A stretch of 64,000 nt of DNA from Xenophilus sp003671765 (lineage in GTDB: Bacteria > Pseudomonadota > Gammaproteobacteria > Burkholderiales > Burkholderiaceae_C). The notes under the pieces were generated by a model. It was not told the origin of the DNA, made no database searches, and saw only the letters and a program-made list of their open reading frames with translations. The first letter of the stretch is position 1. Each line of letters begins with the position of its first letter. The position numbers and the translations under genes are program-made. Below, piece after piece: positions 25,865 to 36,698 of the stretch. The stretch covers positions 3,286,001-3,350,000 of the forward strand of contig CP166702.1 in the NCBI GenBank assembly GCA_051414805.1. The letters run 5' to 3'.

Positions 25865-26857
25865 TCAGAGTTTGATGCCGGCGCCTTTGACGGTCGGCCC
25901 CAGCACCCCGACCTGCTCCTTCACGAAGCTGTCGAATCTCGCCGTGGTCTCGGGCTTGCCGACGATGCCGAGGTCGACCATCTTCTTCTGCACCTCGGGC
26001 ATGACCAGCACCTCGTTGCAGGCCGCATTGAGCCTGGCGACCATGTCCGCGGGCAGCTTCGCCGGGCCGGAGAGGCCGAAGAAGTTCTCCAGCACCAGCT
26101 TGGCTTGGCCGAGTTCCACCACCGTCGGCACCTCGGGCATCAGCGGCGAGCGCGCCGTGCTCGTCACCGCCAGCGGCACCAGCTGGCCGGTCTTGAAATA
26201 CTGCACATAGGCGGTGATGACGTCGATGCCGACCGGGATGATCCCGGCCAGCAGGTCGGTGGTCATCGGGGCACCGCCGCGGTAGGGCACGTGCACCAGG
26301 TTGGCGCCCGTGACCTTGCGCGTCAGCTCGCCGTGGATGTGGCCGACCGAGCCGGGGCCGCCGGAACCGAAGTCCACGCGCTCCTTCTGTGCCTTGGCCA
26401 GCAGCTCGCCGAAGCTCTTGATGCCGGATTCCTTGCTGGCCATGACGACCAGCGGGGCCGAGCCCAGGTAGGCGATGTGCGTGAAGGCGGCCACCGGGTC
26501 GTAGGGTGCCTTCTCGAGCGTGAAGGGCCCGAGCGCGATCGGCGTGGTGTTCGACAGCATCAGGGTGTAGCCGTCGGCCGGCGCCGTGGCCACGATCTGG
26601 CCACCGATGGTGCCGCCGGCGCCGGGCCGGTTGTCGATGACCACCGGCTGGCCGAGCTTGCGGGCCAGCTGCTCGCCCACGATGCGCGCCAGGATGTCGC
26701 TCGAGCCGCCGGGCGGGAAGGTGACGACGATCTTGATCGGCTTGTCGGGCCACTGCGCGAAGGCAGGCAGGCCGAGGGACGCGAGGCCACCCGCGCCCAG
26801 CAGGCGCAGGGCGCCGCGGCGCGACAGGGGAAGGGACGGAGCGAAGGACGAAGGCAT
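25865..26857 (-). CDS. Bug/TctC-type periplasmic solute receptor
   Basis: The 330-residue protein begins with a Tat-like leader (LSRRGALRLLGAGGLASLG, cleavage near FAQ). Family blocks are WPDKPIKIVVTFPPGGSSD, VIDNRPGAGGTIGG and YRGGAPMTTDLLAGIIPVGID. Such receptors bind small carboxylates and often pair with a divergent LysR regulator, as here (162 bases to the LysR start). Its ligand is not deducible. It converges with the methyltransferase gene, 6 bases apart. Confidence 0.92.
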   Translation of the reverse strand: MPSSFAPSLPLSRRGALRLLGAGGLASLGLPAFAQWPDKPIKIVVTFPPGGSSDILARIVGEQLARKLGQPVVIDNRPGAGGTIGGQIVATAPADGYTLMLSNTTPIALGPFTLEKAPYDPVAAFTHIAYLGSAPLVVMASKESGIKSFGELLAKAQKERVDFGSGGPGSVGHIHGELTRKVTGANLVHVPYRGGAPMTTDLLAGIIPVGIDVITAYVQYFKTGQLVPLAVTSTARSPLMPEVPTVVELGQAKLVLENFFGLSGPAKLPADMVARLNAACNEVLVMPEVQKKMVDLGIVGKPETTARFDSFVKEQVGVLGPTVKGAGIKL

Positions 26858-27019
26858 GGTGGCACCAGAGCAAGGGCAATGCCCGGGATTCTCGAAAGCG
26901 CGCACGGGCACGCCAATTGCCCAAGCCGAATGAACGGCATAGCAGAAGGGGCCGGATGCGAGGCCTTTGGCATTCGTTCCGGGCCGCCCCGGCACCAAAG
27001 CTGTGCACCCGACCGATCC

Positions 27020-27994
27020 ATGTCCCGTCCCGACGATCCCTTCGACACCTACCTGCTGCGCGTCTTCAGCATCCTGATGCGCGAGCGCAGCGTCTCGCGC
27101 ACGGCCACGCGCCTGAACCAGTCCCAGCCCGCGATCAGCACCGCGCTCAAGCGCCTGCGCGAGATCTTCGGCGACCCGCTGCTCGTCAAGGACAAGCAGC
27201 GCATGGTGCCGACCGAGCGCGCGCTGCAGCTCGAGGTCTCGGTGCGCGTGGTGCTGGGCGAGATCGACGTGCTGCTCGCGCCCGGCACCGCCTTCGAGCC
27301 GGCGACGACCAAGCAGGTCTTTCGCATCGGCACACCCGACTACCTGGCGCCGCCGCTGATGGCCGCCGTCGTCAACTACATGCGCGGCACCGCGCCCAAT
27401 GCGCGCCTGCTGCTGCAGCCGCTGGGGCCCGACTACGACTTCGAGGAAGCGCTGGCCGAAGGCGAGCTCGACGTCGTCATCGGCAACTGGCCGCAACCCC
27501 CGGAGCATCTGCGCACCACGCTGCTGCTGGAGGACGAGATCGTCTGCCTGGTCGATCGCGACCACCCGCTGGCCGGCGGCATGAAGGTGGCCGACTACCT
27601 GCAGGGCGCGCACATCGTGCCGCTGCTCTACAGCATGACGCAGCGCGGCGTGGTCGAGACCTCGCTGGCGGCCCAGCGCATGGCGCGCACCGCGTCGGTC
27701 ACGGTGCCCTACTTCGGCATGGCCCCGCACCTTCTGCCGGGCACCGACCTGATCTTCACCACCAGCCGCCACTTCGCCCAGCACTACGCGGCGATGCTGC
27801 CGCTGGCCATCGTGCCCTCGCCCATCGACTTCCCGCCCATGCGCTTCTACCAGTTGTGGCACGGCCGCACGCAGCACGCGCCGGGCCACATCTGGTTCCG
27901 GTCGCTGCTCTCGGCCGTGGTGCGCACGGCGGGCGCCACGCGCCACCTGCGCACGCCTGCGCCGCTGGTGCGGCCATCCGGCCTGGCGAGGTGA
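27020..27994 (+). CDS. LysR-family regulator, divergent from a Bug gene
   Basis: The 324-residue regulator has an N-terminal helix-turn-helix (RSVSRTATRLNQSQPAISTALKRLREIFGDPLLVKD, residues about 22-57) and a periplasmic-binding-type effector domain after residue 90 with DVVIGNWP. It is divergent from the Bug receptor and probably controls it. The start ATG at 27020 gives the usual short N-terminal extension. A copy of the dispersed GATAGC element follows its stop codon by 8 bases. Confidence 0.93.
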   Translation: MSRPDDPFDTYLLRVFSILMRERSVSRTATRLNQSQPAISTALKRLREIFGDPLLVKDKQRMVPTERALQLEVSVRVVLGEIDVLLAPGTAFEPATTKQVFRIGTPDYLAPPLMAAVVNYMRGTAPNARLLLQPLGPDYDFEEALAEGELDVVIGNWPQPPEHLRTTLLLEDEIVCLVDRDHPLAGGMKVADYLQGAHIVPLLYSMTQRGVVETSLAAQRMARTASVTVPYFGMAPHLLPGTDLIFTTSRHFAQHYAAMLPLAIVPSPIDFPPMRFYQLWHGRTQHAPGHIWFRSLLSAVVRTAGATRHLRTPAPLVRPSGLAR

Positions 27995-28002
27995 ATGCTC
28001 GT

Positions 28003-28055
28003 CTTTTGATAGCGTCCCGCGCCCAACCGGCGGGCGCTGGCGGCTTTTTCGGCTC
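28003..28055 (+). repeat. Dispersed GATAGCTGCT element, copy E
   Basis: TTTTGATAGCGTCCCGCGCC then GGCGGGCGCTGGCGGCTTTTTCGG shows a GATAGC head, a GGGCGCT middle and a GGC-TTTTTC end. It is more worn than the other copies. It lies between the LysR stop and the PNPOx gene and may also fold as a weak terminator (GC stem followed by TTTTT). Confidence 0.5.
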
Positions 28056-28126
28056 GAAGTATTCGACGACTCGGTGACTTTCATTGACAATCCGCCGCGC
28101 TCCGGTCGCACCGCCCTCGACGTGCC

Positions 28127-28621
28127 ATGCCGCCCCCCGCCGCCCTGCTCTCACCCGACCACATCGCCCTGATCGACAAGGGCGTCTCGGCGATCGTCGC
28201 CTCGCGGGACGCGGCGCTGCGGCCCAGCCTGATGCGCGCCGTGGGCGCGACCATCTCGCCCGACGGCGGGCAGGTCACCGTTTTCGTGTCGCGCAGCCAG
28301 TCGCGCCAGTTGCTGCTCGACATCGCGGCCACCGGCGAGGTGGCGGTGGTCTTCAGCCAGCCCCTCAGCCACCGTACCGTCCAGCTCAAGGGCCGCCAGG
28401 CCACGCTGCGGCCCGCCGGTGACGCGGATGCACCCGCACTGCGGCGCTACCTCGCGTCGATGGAAGAGGAGATCGGCGCCGTCGGCTTCGGGCCGGCCTT
28501 CGTGCATGCCATGTTCGCGCACCGGCTGGACGACCTGGTCGCCATCGGCTTCACGCCCGCCGAGGCCTACGACCAGACGCCCGGCCCGCGCGCTGGCACG
28601 GCGCTGCCCCACGCCGCCTGA
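28127..28621 (+). CDS. PNPOx-fold (pyridoxamine 5'-phosphate oxidase-like) protein
   Basis: The 164-residue protein has a split-barrel FMN-binding fold outline: GVSAIVASRDAALRPSLMRAVGATISPDGGQVTVFVS, then SRQLLLDIAATGEVAVVFSQPLSHRTVQLKG, then FTPAEAYDQTPGPRAG. These resemble flavin-nucleotide-binding stress or reductase proteins rather than true PdxH. The substrate or ligand is unknown and could be FMN, F420 or heme. It is followed 10 bases later by a longer protein that also begins with such a fold, so the two were probably made and act together. Confidence 0.8.
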   Translation: MPPPAALLSPDHIALIDKGVSAIVASRDAALRPSLMRAVGATISPDGGQVTVFVSRSQSRQLLLDIAATGEVAVVFSQPLSHRTVQLKGRQATLRPAGDADAPALRRYLASMEEEIGAVGFGPAFVHAMFAHRLDDLVAIGFTPAEAYDQTPGPRAGTALPHAA

Positions 28622-28631
28622 GCGCCGCCCC

Positions 28632-29972
28632 GTGAGCAGCGACCCCACCACCGCCCTGCGTGCCTGCTTCGAGGGCGCCATCCCGGCCATCATGGCCACC
28701 TGCGCCGCCGACGGCACGCCCAACGTGGCCTACATCTCGCAGGTCTTCCATGTCGACGGCGGCCATGTCGCCCTGTCCTTCCAGTTCTTCAACAAGACGC
28801 GGCAGAACATCCTGGCCAACCCCTTCGCCACGCTGCTGCTGATGGACCCGCGCACCGCCGCCTTCCACCGGCTGCACGTGCGCTACCTGCGCACCGAGAC
28901 CGGGGGGCCGCTGTTCGAAGGCATGAAGGCCCAGCTCGCGGGCATCGCGTCGCACTCGGGCATGGCCGCGGTGTTTCGCCTGCGGGGCGCCGACGTCTAC
29001 CGCGTGGAGTCGGTCGAGGCGGTCGAGGGCGAGCAACTGCCTGCACCGCCGCCGCGCAGCGGGCTGCTGGCAGCGGTGCGCCGCGCCGCGGACGGCTTCA
29101 CGCGCTGCACCGCCACCGACGAGCTGCTGCAGGGCGCGCTGGCAGTGCTCACCGACGCGCTGGGCATCGGCCATGCCATGGTGCTGATGCACGACCCGGC
29201 GACCGACCGCCTCTACACGCTGGCCAGCACCGGCTACGCGAGCTCGGGGGTGGGCTCGGAAATCCCGGTCGGCCACGGCGTGATTGGCGTCGCCGCGCGC
29301 GAACGCACCGCGGTGCGCATCGGCCACATGACCAACGCGGCGAGCTACAGCCACGCCTTCCGCACGAGCGTGCAGGCCGATGCGCCCGAACTTCTGGAAG
29401 TGGAGATCCCCTTTCCGGGCCTGGCGCAGCCACGCAGCCAGGTCGCCCTCCCGATCGTCTCGGCCGGGCGGCTGCTGGGCGTGCTGTTCGCCGAGAGCGA
29501 ATGCGGCATGGCCTTCGGTTTCGAGGACGAGGATGCGCTGGCCGCCATCGCCGGCCACCTGGGTACCGCGCTGGACCTGCTGCAGGCCGCGGCCGAGCCT
29601 GCCGCGGAGGCCACTGCGCAGCCGCCGGCACGCGCGCCTGTCGACGGCGCGCCGCTGCAGGTGCGCCGCTACCCGGTGAACGACAGCGTGTTCATCGACG
29701 GCCAGTACCTCATCAAGGGCGTGGCCGGCGCCATCCTGTGCAAGCTGCTGCGGGAGTACGCCGGCCAGGGCCGCACCGAATTCAGCAACCGCGAGCTGCG
29801 CCTGGACGGCTCGCTGGGCCTGCCCGATGTCGCCGACAACCTGGAGGCCCGGCTGCTGCTGCTCCAGCGCCGCCTGGCCGAGCAGTGCCCGGCCCTGCGC
29901 ATCGAGAAGACCGGCCGCGGCCGCTTCGCGCTGCGCGTGGCCCGGCCGGTGCGCCTCGACGAGGCAGGCTGA
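28632..29972 (+). CDS. PNPOx-like / GAF / winged-helix-like fusion protein
   Basis: This 446-residue protein has three parts. Residues about 1-140 form a PNPOx-like split barrel (MATCAADGTPNVAYISQVFHV, FFNKTRQNILANPFATLLL). Residues about 165-325 form a GAF sensor domain (TDELLQGALAVLTDALGIGHAMVL, GHGVIGVAARERT, FGFEDEDALAAIAGHLGTAL). After a Pro/Ala-rich linker, residues about 350-440 resemble a winged-helix domain (IDGQYLIKGVAGAILCKLLREY, FSNRELRLDGSLGL). It starts with GTG 10 bases after the upstream PNPOx gene. The layout suggests a flavin- or heme-linked sensor with an output domain. No operator or target is visible, so function is open. Confidence 0.8.
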   Translation: MSSDPTTALRACFEGAIPAIMATCAADGTPNVAYISQVFHVDGGHVALSFQFFNKTRQNILANPFATLLLMDPRTAAFHRLHVRYLRTETGGPLFEGMKAQLAGIASHSGMAAVFRLRGADVYRVESVEAVEGEQLPAPPPRSGLLAAVRRAADGFTRCTATDELLQGALAVLTDALGIGHAMVLMHDPATDRLYTLASTGYASSGVGSEIPVGHGVIGVAARERTAVRIGHMTNAASYSHAFRTSVQADAPELLEVEIPFPGLAQPRSQVALPIVSAGRLLGVLFAESECGMAFGFEDEDALAAIAGHLGTALDLLQAAAEPAAEATAQPPARAPVDGAPLQVRRYPVNDSVFIDGQYLIKGVAGAILCKLLREYAGQGRTEFSNRELRLDGSLGLPDVADNLEARLLLLQRRLAEQCPALRIEKTGRGRFALRVARPVRLDEAG

Positions 29973-29991
29973 AGCGCGCGCCGCGCCCGCC

Positions 29992-30735
29992 TCAGGCGGC
30001 GACCAGGCCGGGCGCCGGCGGCAGGCCCAGTGCCGCCGACAGCTTGGCCCACTCGCGCTCGCTCAGGTGCGGGCGCACCACGTCCAGCGCCGCGGCGAAG
30101 GCCGGCGCCGGCGCATGGGCCTGCATGTCGCGCAGCATCGCGGCCCGCTCGGCCGGGTTCATGAACGGAACCAGCCAGCGCAGCGTGAACATCATCTCGT
30201 GCGGCGGGATCGAGGCTACCAGCGCATCGTGGATGGCGACCAGTTCGGCGTCGGTGTAGCGGGCCCAGAGCACCGCGTTGTGCGCCGTCTCCTCGACATG
30301 CATGTGCTCGAAGTTGTGCGCGACGAAGAGCGAGGTCTCGCGGTAGAGCGCCAGCACGCCGGCGGCGCGGGCTTCGGGCGGCGCATGCAGCAGACCGGTG
30401 GCCTGGGCGGCCAGGCGTGCGATGGCCGCCTCGTGCTGCGCATGCTCGTGCGCGATGGCCTCGCTGGCGCCGGGCGCGCGTGCTTCCATGGCCGTGTGGA
30501 TGAAGGCGTTCTCGTGGCCCAGATGGCTGCGGCAGAAGTCCAGCAGTTGCAACAGGCGCTGCGTGCCGTCGGCCAGCTCGAAGCTGTCGTCCGGGTCCAG
30601 ACGGCCCAGGGTCAGCAAGGTGTCGGCCATTAGCGCGCGCAGCGCCTTGTGGATGCCGGCGTAGATGTCGAAACGCTGGGCGGCAGCGCCGGAGGTGCAG
30701 GCGACGGCCTGCAGTTCGTTCTTGTCGATGTGCAT
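29992..30735 (-). CDS. Hemerythrin-like (HHE) domain protein
   Basis: The 247-residue, mostly helical cytoplasmic protein has well-spaced His and Glu candidates for a di-iron site: DIYAGIHKALR near residue 28, SHLGHENAFIHTAME near 73, HEHAQHEAAI near 97, and FVAHNFEHMHVEETAHN near 140. These resemble the hemerythrin/HHE cation-binding pattern, usually linked to oxygen, nitric oxide or iron handling. The C-terminal third (PPHEMMFTLRWLVPFMNPAERAAML) is unlike the core domain. It converges with the PNPOx-GAF gene, 20 bases apart. The assignment to HHE is good; its role is not. Confidence 0.75.
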   Translation of the reverse strand: MHIDKNELQAVACTSGAAAQRFDIYAGIHKALRALMADTLLTLGRLDPDDSFELADGTQRLLQLLDFCRSHLGHENAFIHTAMEARAPGASEAIAHEHAQHEAAIARLAAQATGLLHAPPEARAAGVLALYRETSLFVAHNFEHMHVEETAHNAVLWARYTDAELVAIHDALVASIPPHEMMFTLRWLVPFMNPAERAAMLRDMQAHAPAPAFAAALDVVRPHLSEREWAKLSAALGLPPAPGLVAA

Positions 30736-30965
30736 GGTGTGCTTTTCCGTTGTCGGTTTCTGGAGGGCAGCTTCGCCGCGGCGACAGGCCTCGTGGGCTG
30801 CTGGAAGGCAGTCTAGGAACGCCGCCCGCGACGCGCCGCTAAGAATTGCTTAACGGCTTCCTAAGAACTTCTTAAGCGCGTTCTGCCCACGGGCGACAGC
30901 GGCCGCGCACCCGCTCCCGTAGACTGGCGCGCGCCTTTTCAAACGACAACGAAGGAGACACTCCC
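30736..30965. other. Intergenic region between divergent hemerythrin and ABC binding-protein genes
   Basis: This 230-base gap holds an AT-rich stretch at 30839-30876 (GCTAAGAATTGCTTAA, then CTAAGAACTTCTTAAG). It contains partially palindromic TAAG/CTTA repeats in otherwise GC-rich DNA. It is likely the shared promoter-operator region for the two divergent genes. No specific regulator is assigned. Confidence 0.5.
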
Positions 30966-32213
30966 ATGCCATGCATCCCCTTGCGGCTGCGGCACGCGCT
31001 CGCGTCCGCCGCCCTGCTCGCCCTCTCGTCCGCCGCGCTTGCCCAGCCGGCCTCGCCGCCGCGCATCTCCGACAACGTGGTCAAGATCGGCGTGCTCACC
31101 GACCTGTCGGGCGTGTCGAGCGAGAACGCAGGCAAGGGCTCGATCGTGGCGGCGCAACTGGCCATCGACGAGTTCAGCAAGGACCGCAAGGTCCTGGGCA
31201 TGCCGATCGAGCTGGTGTCGGCTGATTCGCAGGGCAAGACCGACATCGGCGCCACGAAGGTGCGCGAGTGGTTCGACCAGCAGCAGGTCGACATGATCAC
31301 CGACCTCACCTACTCCAACGTGGCGCTGGCCGTGACGCGCATCGCCGACGAGAAGAAGCGCTTCGCCATGGTCACCGGTGCCGGCGCCTCCACCATCAGC
31401 GACGACCAGTGCACCGCGCGCAGCGTGCACTGGATGTACGACACCTACGCGCTGTCGAACACCACCGTGCCGGCGCTGATCGCCCGGGGCCTGACGAGCT
31501 GGTACTTCATCACGGCCGACTACGCCTTCGGCAACGCGCTCGAGAAGGACGCCACGGCCATCATCAACAAGTCGGGCGGCAAGGTGCTGGGCAGTTCGCG
31601 GCATCCGATCAACTCGTCGGACCAGTCCTCCTACCTGCTCACGGCGCAGAACTCCGGCGCGCAGGTCATCGCCATGGCCAACTCGGGCCTGGACACGCTC
31701 AACACCGTCAAGCAGGCGGCGCAGTTCGGCATGGTGCGCGGCGGCAAGCAGACCTTCACGCCGCTGCTGTCGCTCATCACCGAGGTCCAGGCCATGGGCC
31801 TTGCGAACGCGCAGGGCATGGTGCTGACCAACGGCTTCTACTGGGACATGGACGACCGCGCCCGCGCCTTCGGCCAGCGCTTCTTCGCCGTGCACAAGAA
31901 GATGCCGACCATGATGCAGGCGGCCGTGTACTCGGCCGTGCTGAACTACCTCAAGGCCATCGAGGCCACGGGCACCGACGAGGTGGACGCGGTGGTCGCG
32001 AAGCTGCGCACGATGAAGTTCGACGACGCGGTGATCCGCAACGGCCAGCTGCGCGCCGACGGCAAGATGGTCCACGACATGCTGCTGGTGCAGGTGAAGA
32101 CGCCCGCCGAATCGAAGAGCACCTGGGACCTCTACAAGGTGCTGCAGACCGTGCCGGGCGACAAGGCCTTCTCGCCGCTGGCCGAGTCGAGGTGCCCGCT
32201 GGTCAGGCGCTGA
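30966..32213 (+). CDS. Branched-chain amino acid-type ABC transporter substrate-binding protein
   Basis: The 415-residue periplasmic protein has a clear signal peptide (cleavage near ALAQ, residue 27). Peripla_BP_6 blocks follow: DNVVKIGVLTDLSGVSSENAGKGS, VAAQLAIDEFSK, MITDLTYSNVALAVTRIADEKK, ADYAFGNALEKDATAIINKSGG and VHWMYDTYAL. This fits the LivK family that binds amino acids or related ligands. It has no permease or ATPase genes beside it, so it is an orphan binding protein. An AAGGAG site precedes the ATG. Confidence 0.92.
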   Translation: MPCIPLRLRHALASAALLALSSAALAQPASPPRISDNVVKIGVLTDLSGVSSENAGKGSIVAAQLAIDEFSKDRKVLGMPIELVSADSQGKTDIGATKVREWFDQQQVDMITDLTYSNVALAVTRIADEKKRFAMVTGAGASTISDDQCTARSVHWMYDTYALSNTTVPALIARGLTSWYFITADYAFGNALEKDATAIINKSGGKVLGSSRHPINSSDQSSYLLTAQNSGAQVIAMANSGLDTLNTVKQAAQFGMVRGGKQTFTPLLSLITEVQAMGLANAQGMVLTNGFYWDMDDRARAFGQRFFAVHKKMPTMMQAAVYSAVLNYLKAIEATGTDEVDAVVAKLRTMKFDDAVIRNGQLRADGKMVHDMLLVQVKTPAESKSTWDLYKVLQTVPGDKAFSPLAESRCPLVRR

Positions 32214-32228
32214 GCCGGCACACGATCG

Positions 32229-33134
32229 CTAGCGGCCGCCGTCGCGTTCGCGGTCGGCGCGCTTCTGGGCCAGGTAGGTCGCCAGGTCGACCTCCTTGAG
32301 CTGGCGCGGGTAGCGCTCGGTGGACGTGAACCACAGGCGCTGCCGACGCTCGCGGCGCTCGGCGGCCGGCGCATCCAGGCCCGAGAGGTAGGCATCGAGC
32401 GTGAGGAAGTAGCGCATCGCGTTGCGCTCCACCAGGCCGCGCAGGCCGGTGATGTGCACCGGCTGGCCGTTCTCGTCGCGGCCCGTGACGGTGAAGCCTA
32501 CCTTGTTGGCACCGAAGGTCGCCAGGTAGGCCTGGGTCGCCAGCTTGACCATCATGTTGTGCTCGTAGCCGTAGCCGAAGTGCAGGAAGGTGCGCTCGTC
32601 ATCCAGCCGCACCGCCTCCAGCAGCACGCGGTAGTTGCTGGTGCCGAAGGGGCCTTCGGCGGTGCGCATGTCGACCGCGAGGAAGTCCGGCGTCGAGGAG
32701 GCCACGCGGTAGCTGAATGGAAGCTCGAAGGCCTCTTCCACCGGCTTGTCGTAGCGGCGCACCACGCTCAGCGTGAGCGTGGCGCCGCCCCCCGCGGCCT
32801 GCCCCACCCGGCAGCGGCGGTTGTTGATGTGCAGGGTGAGCAGCTCGCACCACTGCTCGGGCTTCTGCAGCGCGCCTCGCAGCTCGTCGAGGCGGTGGTC
32901 GACTACGGCATAGACGTCGCCCTTGAGGCCGTTCGGCGTCTCGGCCGACTCGAGCACCATCGGCCGGCCCAGGCCGCTCTTGGCCATGCGCGCGTTGATC
33001 TGCGCGAAGCTGTCGAGCAGCGCCTGGCCGCCGGAGGATTCCGCCGCGCGCGCGTGGCCGCCGAGCAGCGCCAATCCCACTGCAAGCGCCGCCAGCCAGG
33101 CACGGCGGGGGACGGGAATGCGCAACGCGGTCAT
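32229..33134 (-). CDS. Exported protein of unknown function
   Basis: The 301-residue protein has a signal peptide (RRAWLAALAVGLALLGGHARA, cleavage near AE). The mature part shows no family that I recognise. Visible features are SFAQINARMAKSGLGRPMVLESAETPNG, a Cys pair in WCELLTLHINNRRCRV, and a C-terminal Glu/Arg-rich helix (YLSGLDAPAAERRERRQR, then DLATYLAQKRADRERDG). The two cysteines 15 residues apart could form a disulfide in the periplasm. It converges with the ABC binding-protein gene (15 bases) and precedes nothing on the same strand. Function unknown. Confidence 0.75.
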   Translation of the reverse strand: MTALRIPVPRRAWLAALAVGLALLGGHARAAESSGGQALLDSFAQINARMAKSGLGRPMVLESAETPNGLKGDVYAVVDHRLDELRGALQKPEQWCELLTLHINNRRCRVGQAAGGGATLTLSVVRRYDKPVEEAFELPFSYRVASSTPDFLAVDMRTAEGPFGTSNYRVLLEAVRLDDERTFLHFGYGYEHNMMVKLATQAYLATFGANKVGFTVTGRDENGQPVHITGLRGLVERNAMRYFLTLDAYLSGLDAPAAERRERRQRLWFTSTERYPRQLKEVDLATYLAQKRADRERDGGR

Positions 33135-33182
33135 GGCGCCACCATACACGCTCGGCGTGACGGCGCCTCGGGCCTCTCCTGC

Positions 33183-35549
<2,367 letters not shown>

Positions 35550-35713
35550 CGTGGAAGGGAATGGCAGACGCGGTCCGGGTGGCGGCGGGGCCCGGTTGTC
35601 TGCTACGCGTGGGGACCGCGCATTTTACCGAAGGGGCCGATGGCCCCACGAGACCCAAGGCCGGACCGGACGCGCGGCCCCGGGCCACCATGCGCCCACC
35701 ACCCCGCCATAAA

Positions 35714-35750
35714 CTTGCTTTTGTCAACCATTCAAGTTGACAATAGCAAG
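35714..35750. promoter_or_regulatory. 37-bp inverted repeat abutting the MarR-GNAT start codon
   Basis: CTTGCTTTTGTCAAC (35714-35728) and GTTGACAATAGCAAG (35736-35750) are reverse complements in 14 of 15 positions, with a 7-base spacer. The right arm ends at the base before the ATG. Promoter-like pieces lie within it (TTGCTT at 35715 with GACAAT at 35739), so transcription would start close to the ATG. It has the form of a MarR-type operator covering its own promoter. Confidence 0.75.
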
Positions 35751-36680
35751 ATGACAGCCGTTTCCGTTCCGACTGCCCAGGTCAAGGCCGTGCGCCGCTT
35801 CAACCGTTTCTTCACCCGCCGCATCGGCGCGCTCGACCCCTACCTGGGCAGCGAGCTGTCGCTGACCGATGTGCGCGTGCTGTACGAACTCGCGCACCGC
35901 AGCGGCCTGAGCGCCACCGTGCTGCAGCGCGAACTGGGTGTGGACGGCGGCTACCTCAGCCGCATCCTCAAGCGCTTCGAGGCCGCGGGCTGGCTGCGGC
36001 GCACACCCAGCCCGACGGACGCCCGCCAGAGCCTTCTCGAACTCACCGAGGCCGGCCACGCCGCCTTCGCGCCGCTGCAGCAGAAGTCGCGCGAAGAGGC
36101 GGCGGCCCTGCTGGCGCCGCTGGCGCCGGCGCAGCGCGCCGAGGCGGTGGCGGCGATGGCGCGGCTCGAGGCGCTGCTCGACGCCCCGCCCCCGTCCACC
36201 CGCACGGTGCTGCTGCGCGACCCGGTGCCCGGCGACATCGGCTGGGTGGTGCAGCAGCACGGCGAGGTCTATGCCCGCGAGTACGGCTGGAACATGGAAT
36301 TCGAGGCGCTGGTCGCCGACATCGCGGCGCAGTTCGTGCGCAAGTTCCAGCGGGAGTGGGAGAAATGCTGGATCGCCGAACTCGATGGCGAGCGCGTCGG
36401 CGCGATCTTCGTGGTCCGCAAGTCGGCCACGGTGGCGCAGTTGCGCATGCTGATCCTGGCGCCGCAGGCCCGCGGCCTGGGCCTGGGCGCGCGGTTGACC
36501 GACGAGGCCATCGCCTTCGCGCGCGCCAGGGGTTACAGGAAGATGGTCCTGTGGACCAACAGCTGCCTCACGGCCGCGCGCGGCATCTATGCCAAGCGCG
36601 GTTTCGTGCTGGACAAGTCCGAGGCCTATGAAGGCTTCGGCCAGCAACTGGTCGGCGAGACCTGGTCCATGAGGCTCTGA
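35751..36680 (+). CDS. MarR-family regulator fused to GNAT acetyltransferase
   Basis: The 309-residue protein has a MarR winged helix in its first half (about residues 10-145; YLGSELSLTDVRVLYELAHRSG, LQRELGVDGGYLSRILKRFEAAGWLRR, DARQSLLELTEAG). A GNAT N-acetyltransferase follows in the second half (about 155-305; MLILAPQARGLGLGARLTDEAI, the Q/RxxGxG/A acetyl-CoA site, then ARGIYAKRGFVL). Such fusions couple gene control to acetylation; the acetyl acceptor is unknown. There is no Shine-Dalgarno sequence before the ATG. A 15-bp-arm inverted repeat ends directly at it, so the gene is probably self-controlled and read from a leaderless message. Confidence 0.92.
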   Translation: MTAVSVPTAQVKAVRRFNRFFTRRIGALDPYLGSELSLTDVRVLYELAHRSGLSATVLQRELGVDGGYLSRILKRFEAAGWLRRTPSPTDARQSLLELTEAGHAAFAPLQQKSREEAAALLAPLAPAQRAEAVAAMARLEALLDAPPPSTRTVLLRDPVPGDIGWVVQQHGEVYAREYGWNMEFEALVADIAAQFVRKFQREWEKCWIAELDGERVGAIFVVRKSATVAQLRMLILAPQARGLGLGARLTDEAIAFARARGYRKMVLWTNSCLTAARGIYAKRGFVLDKSEAYEGFGQQLVGETWSMRL

Positions 36681-36698
36681 CGCGCGCGCAGGCGCGGC

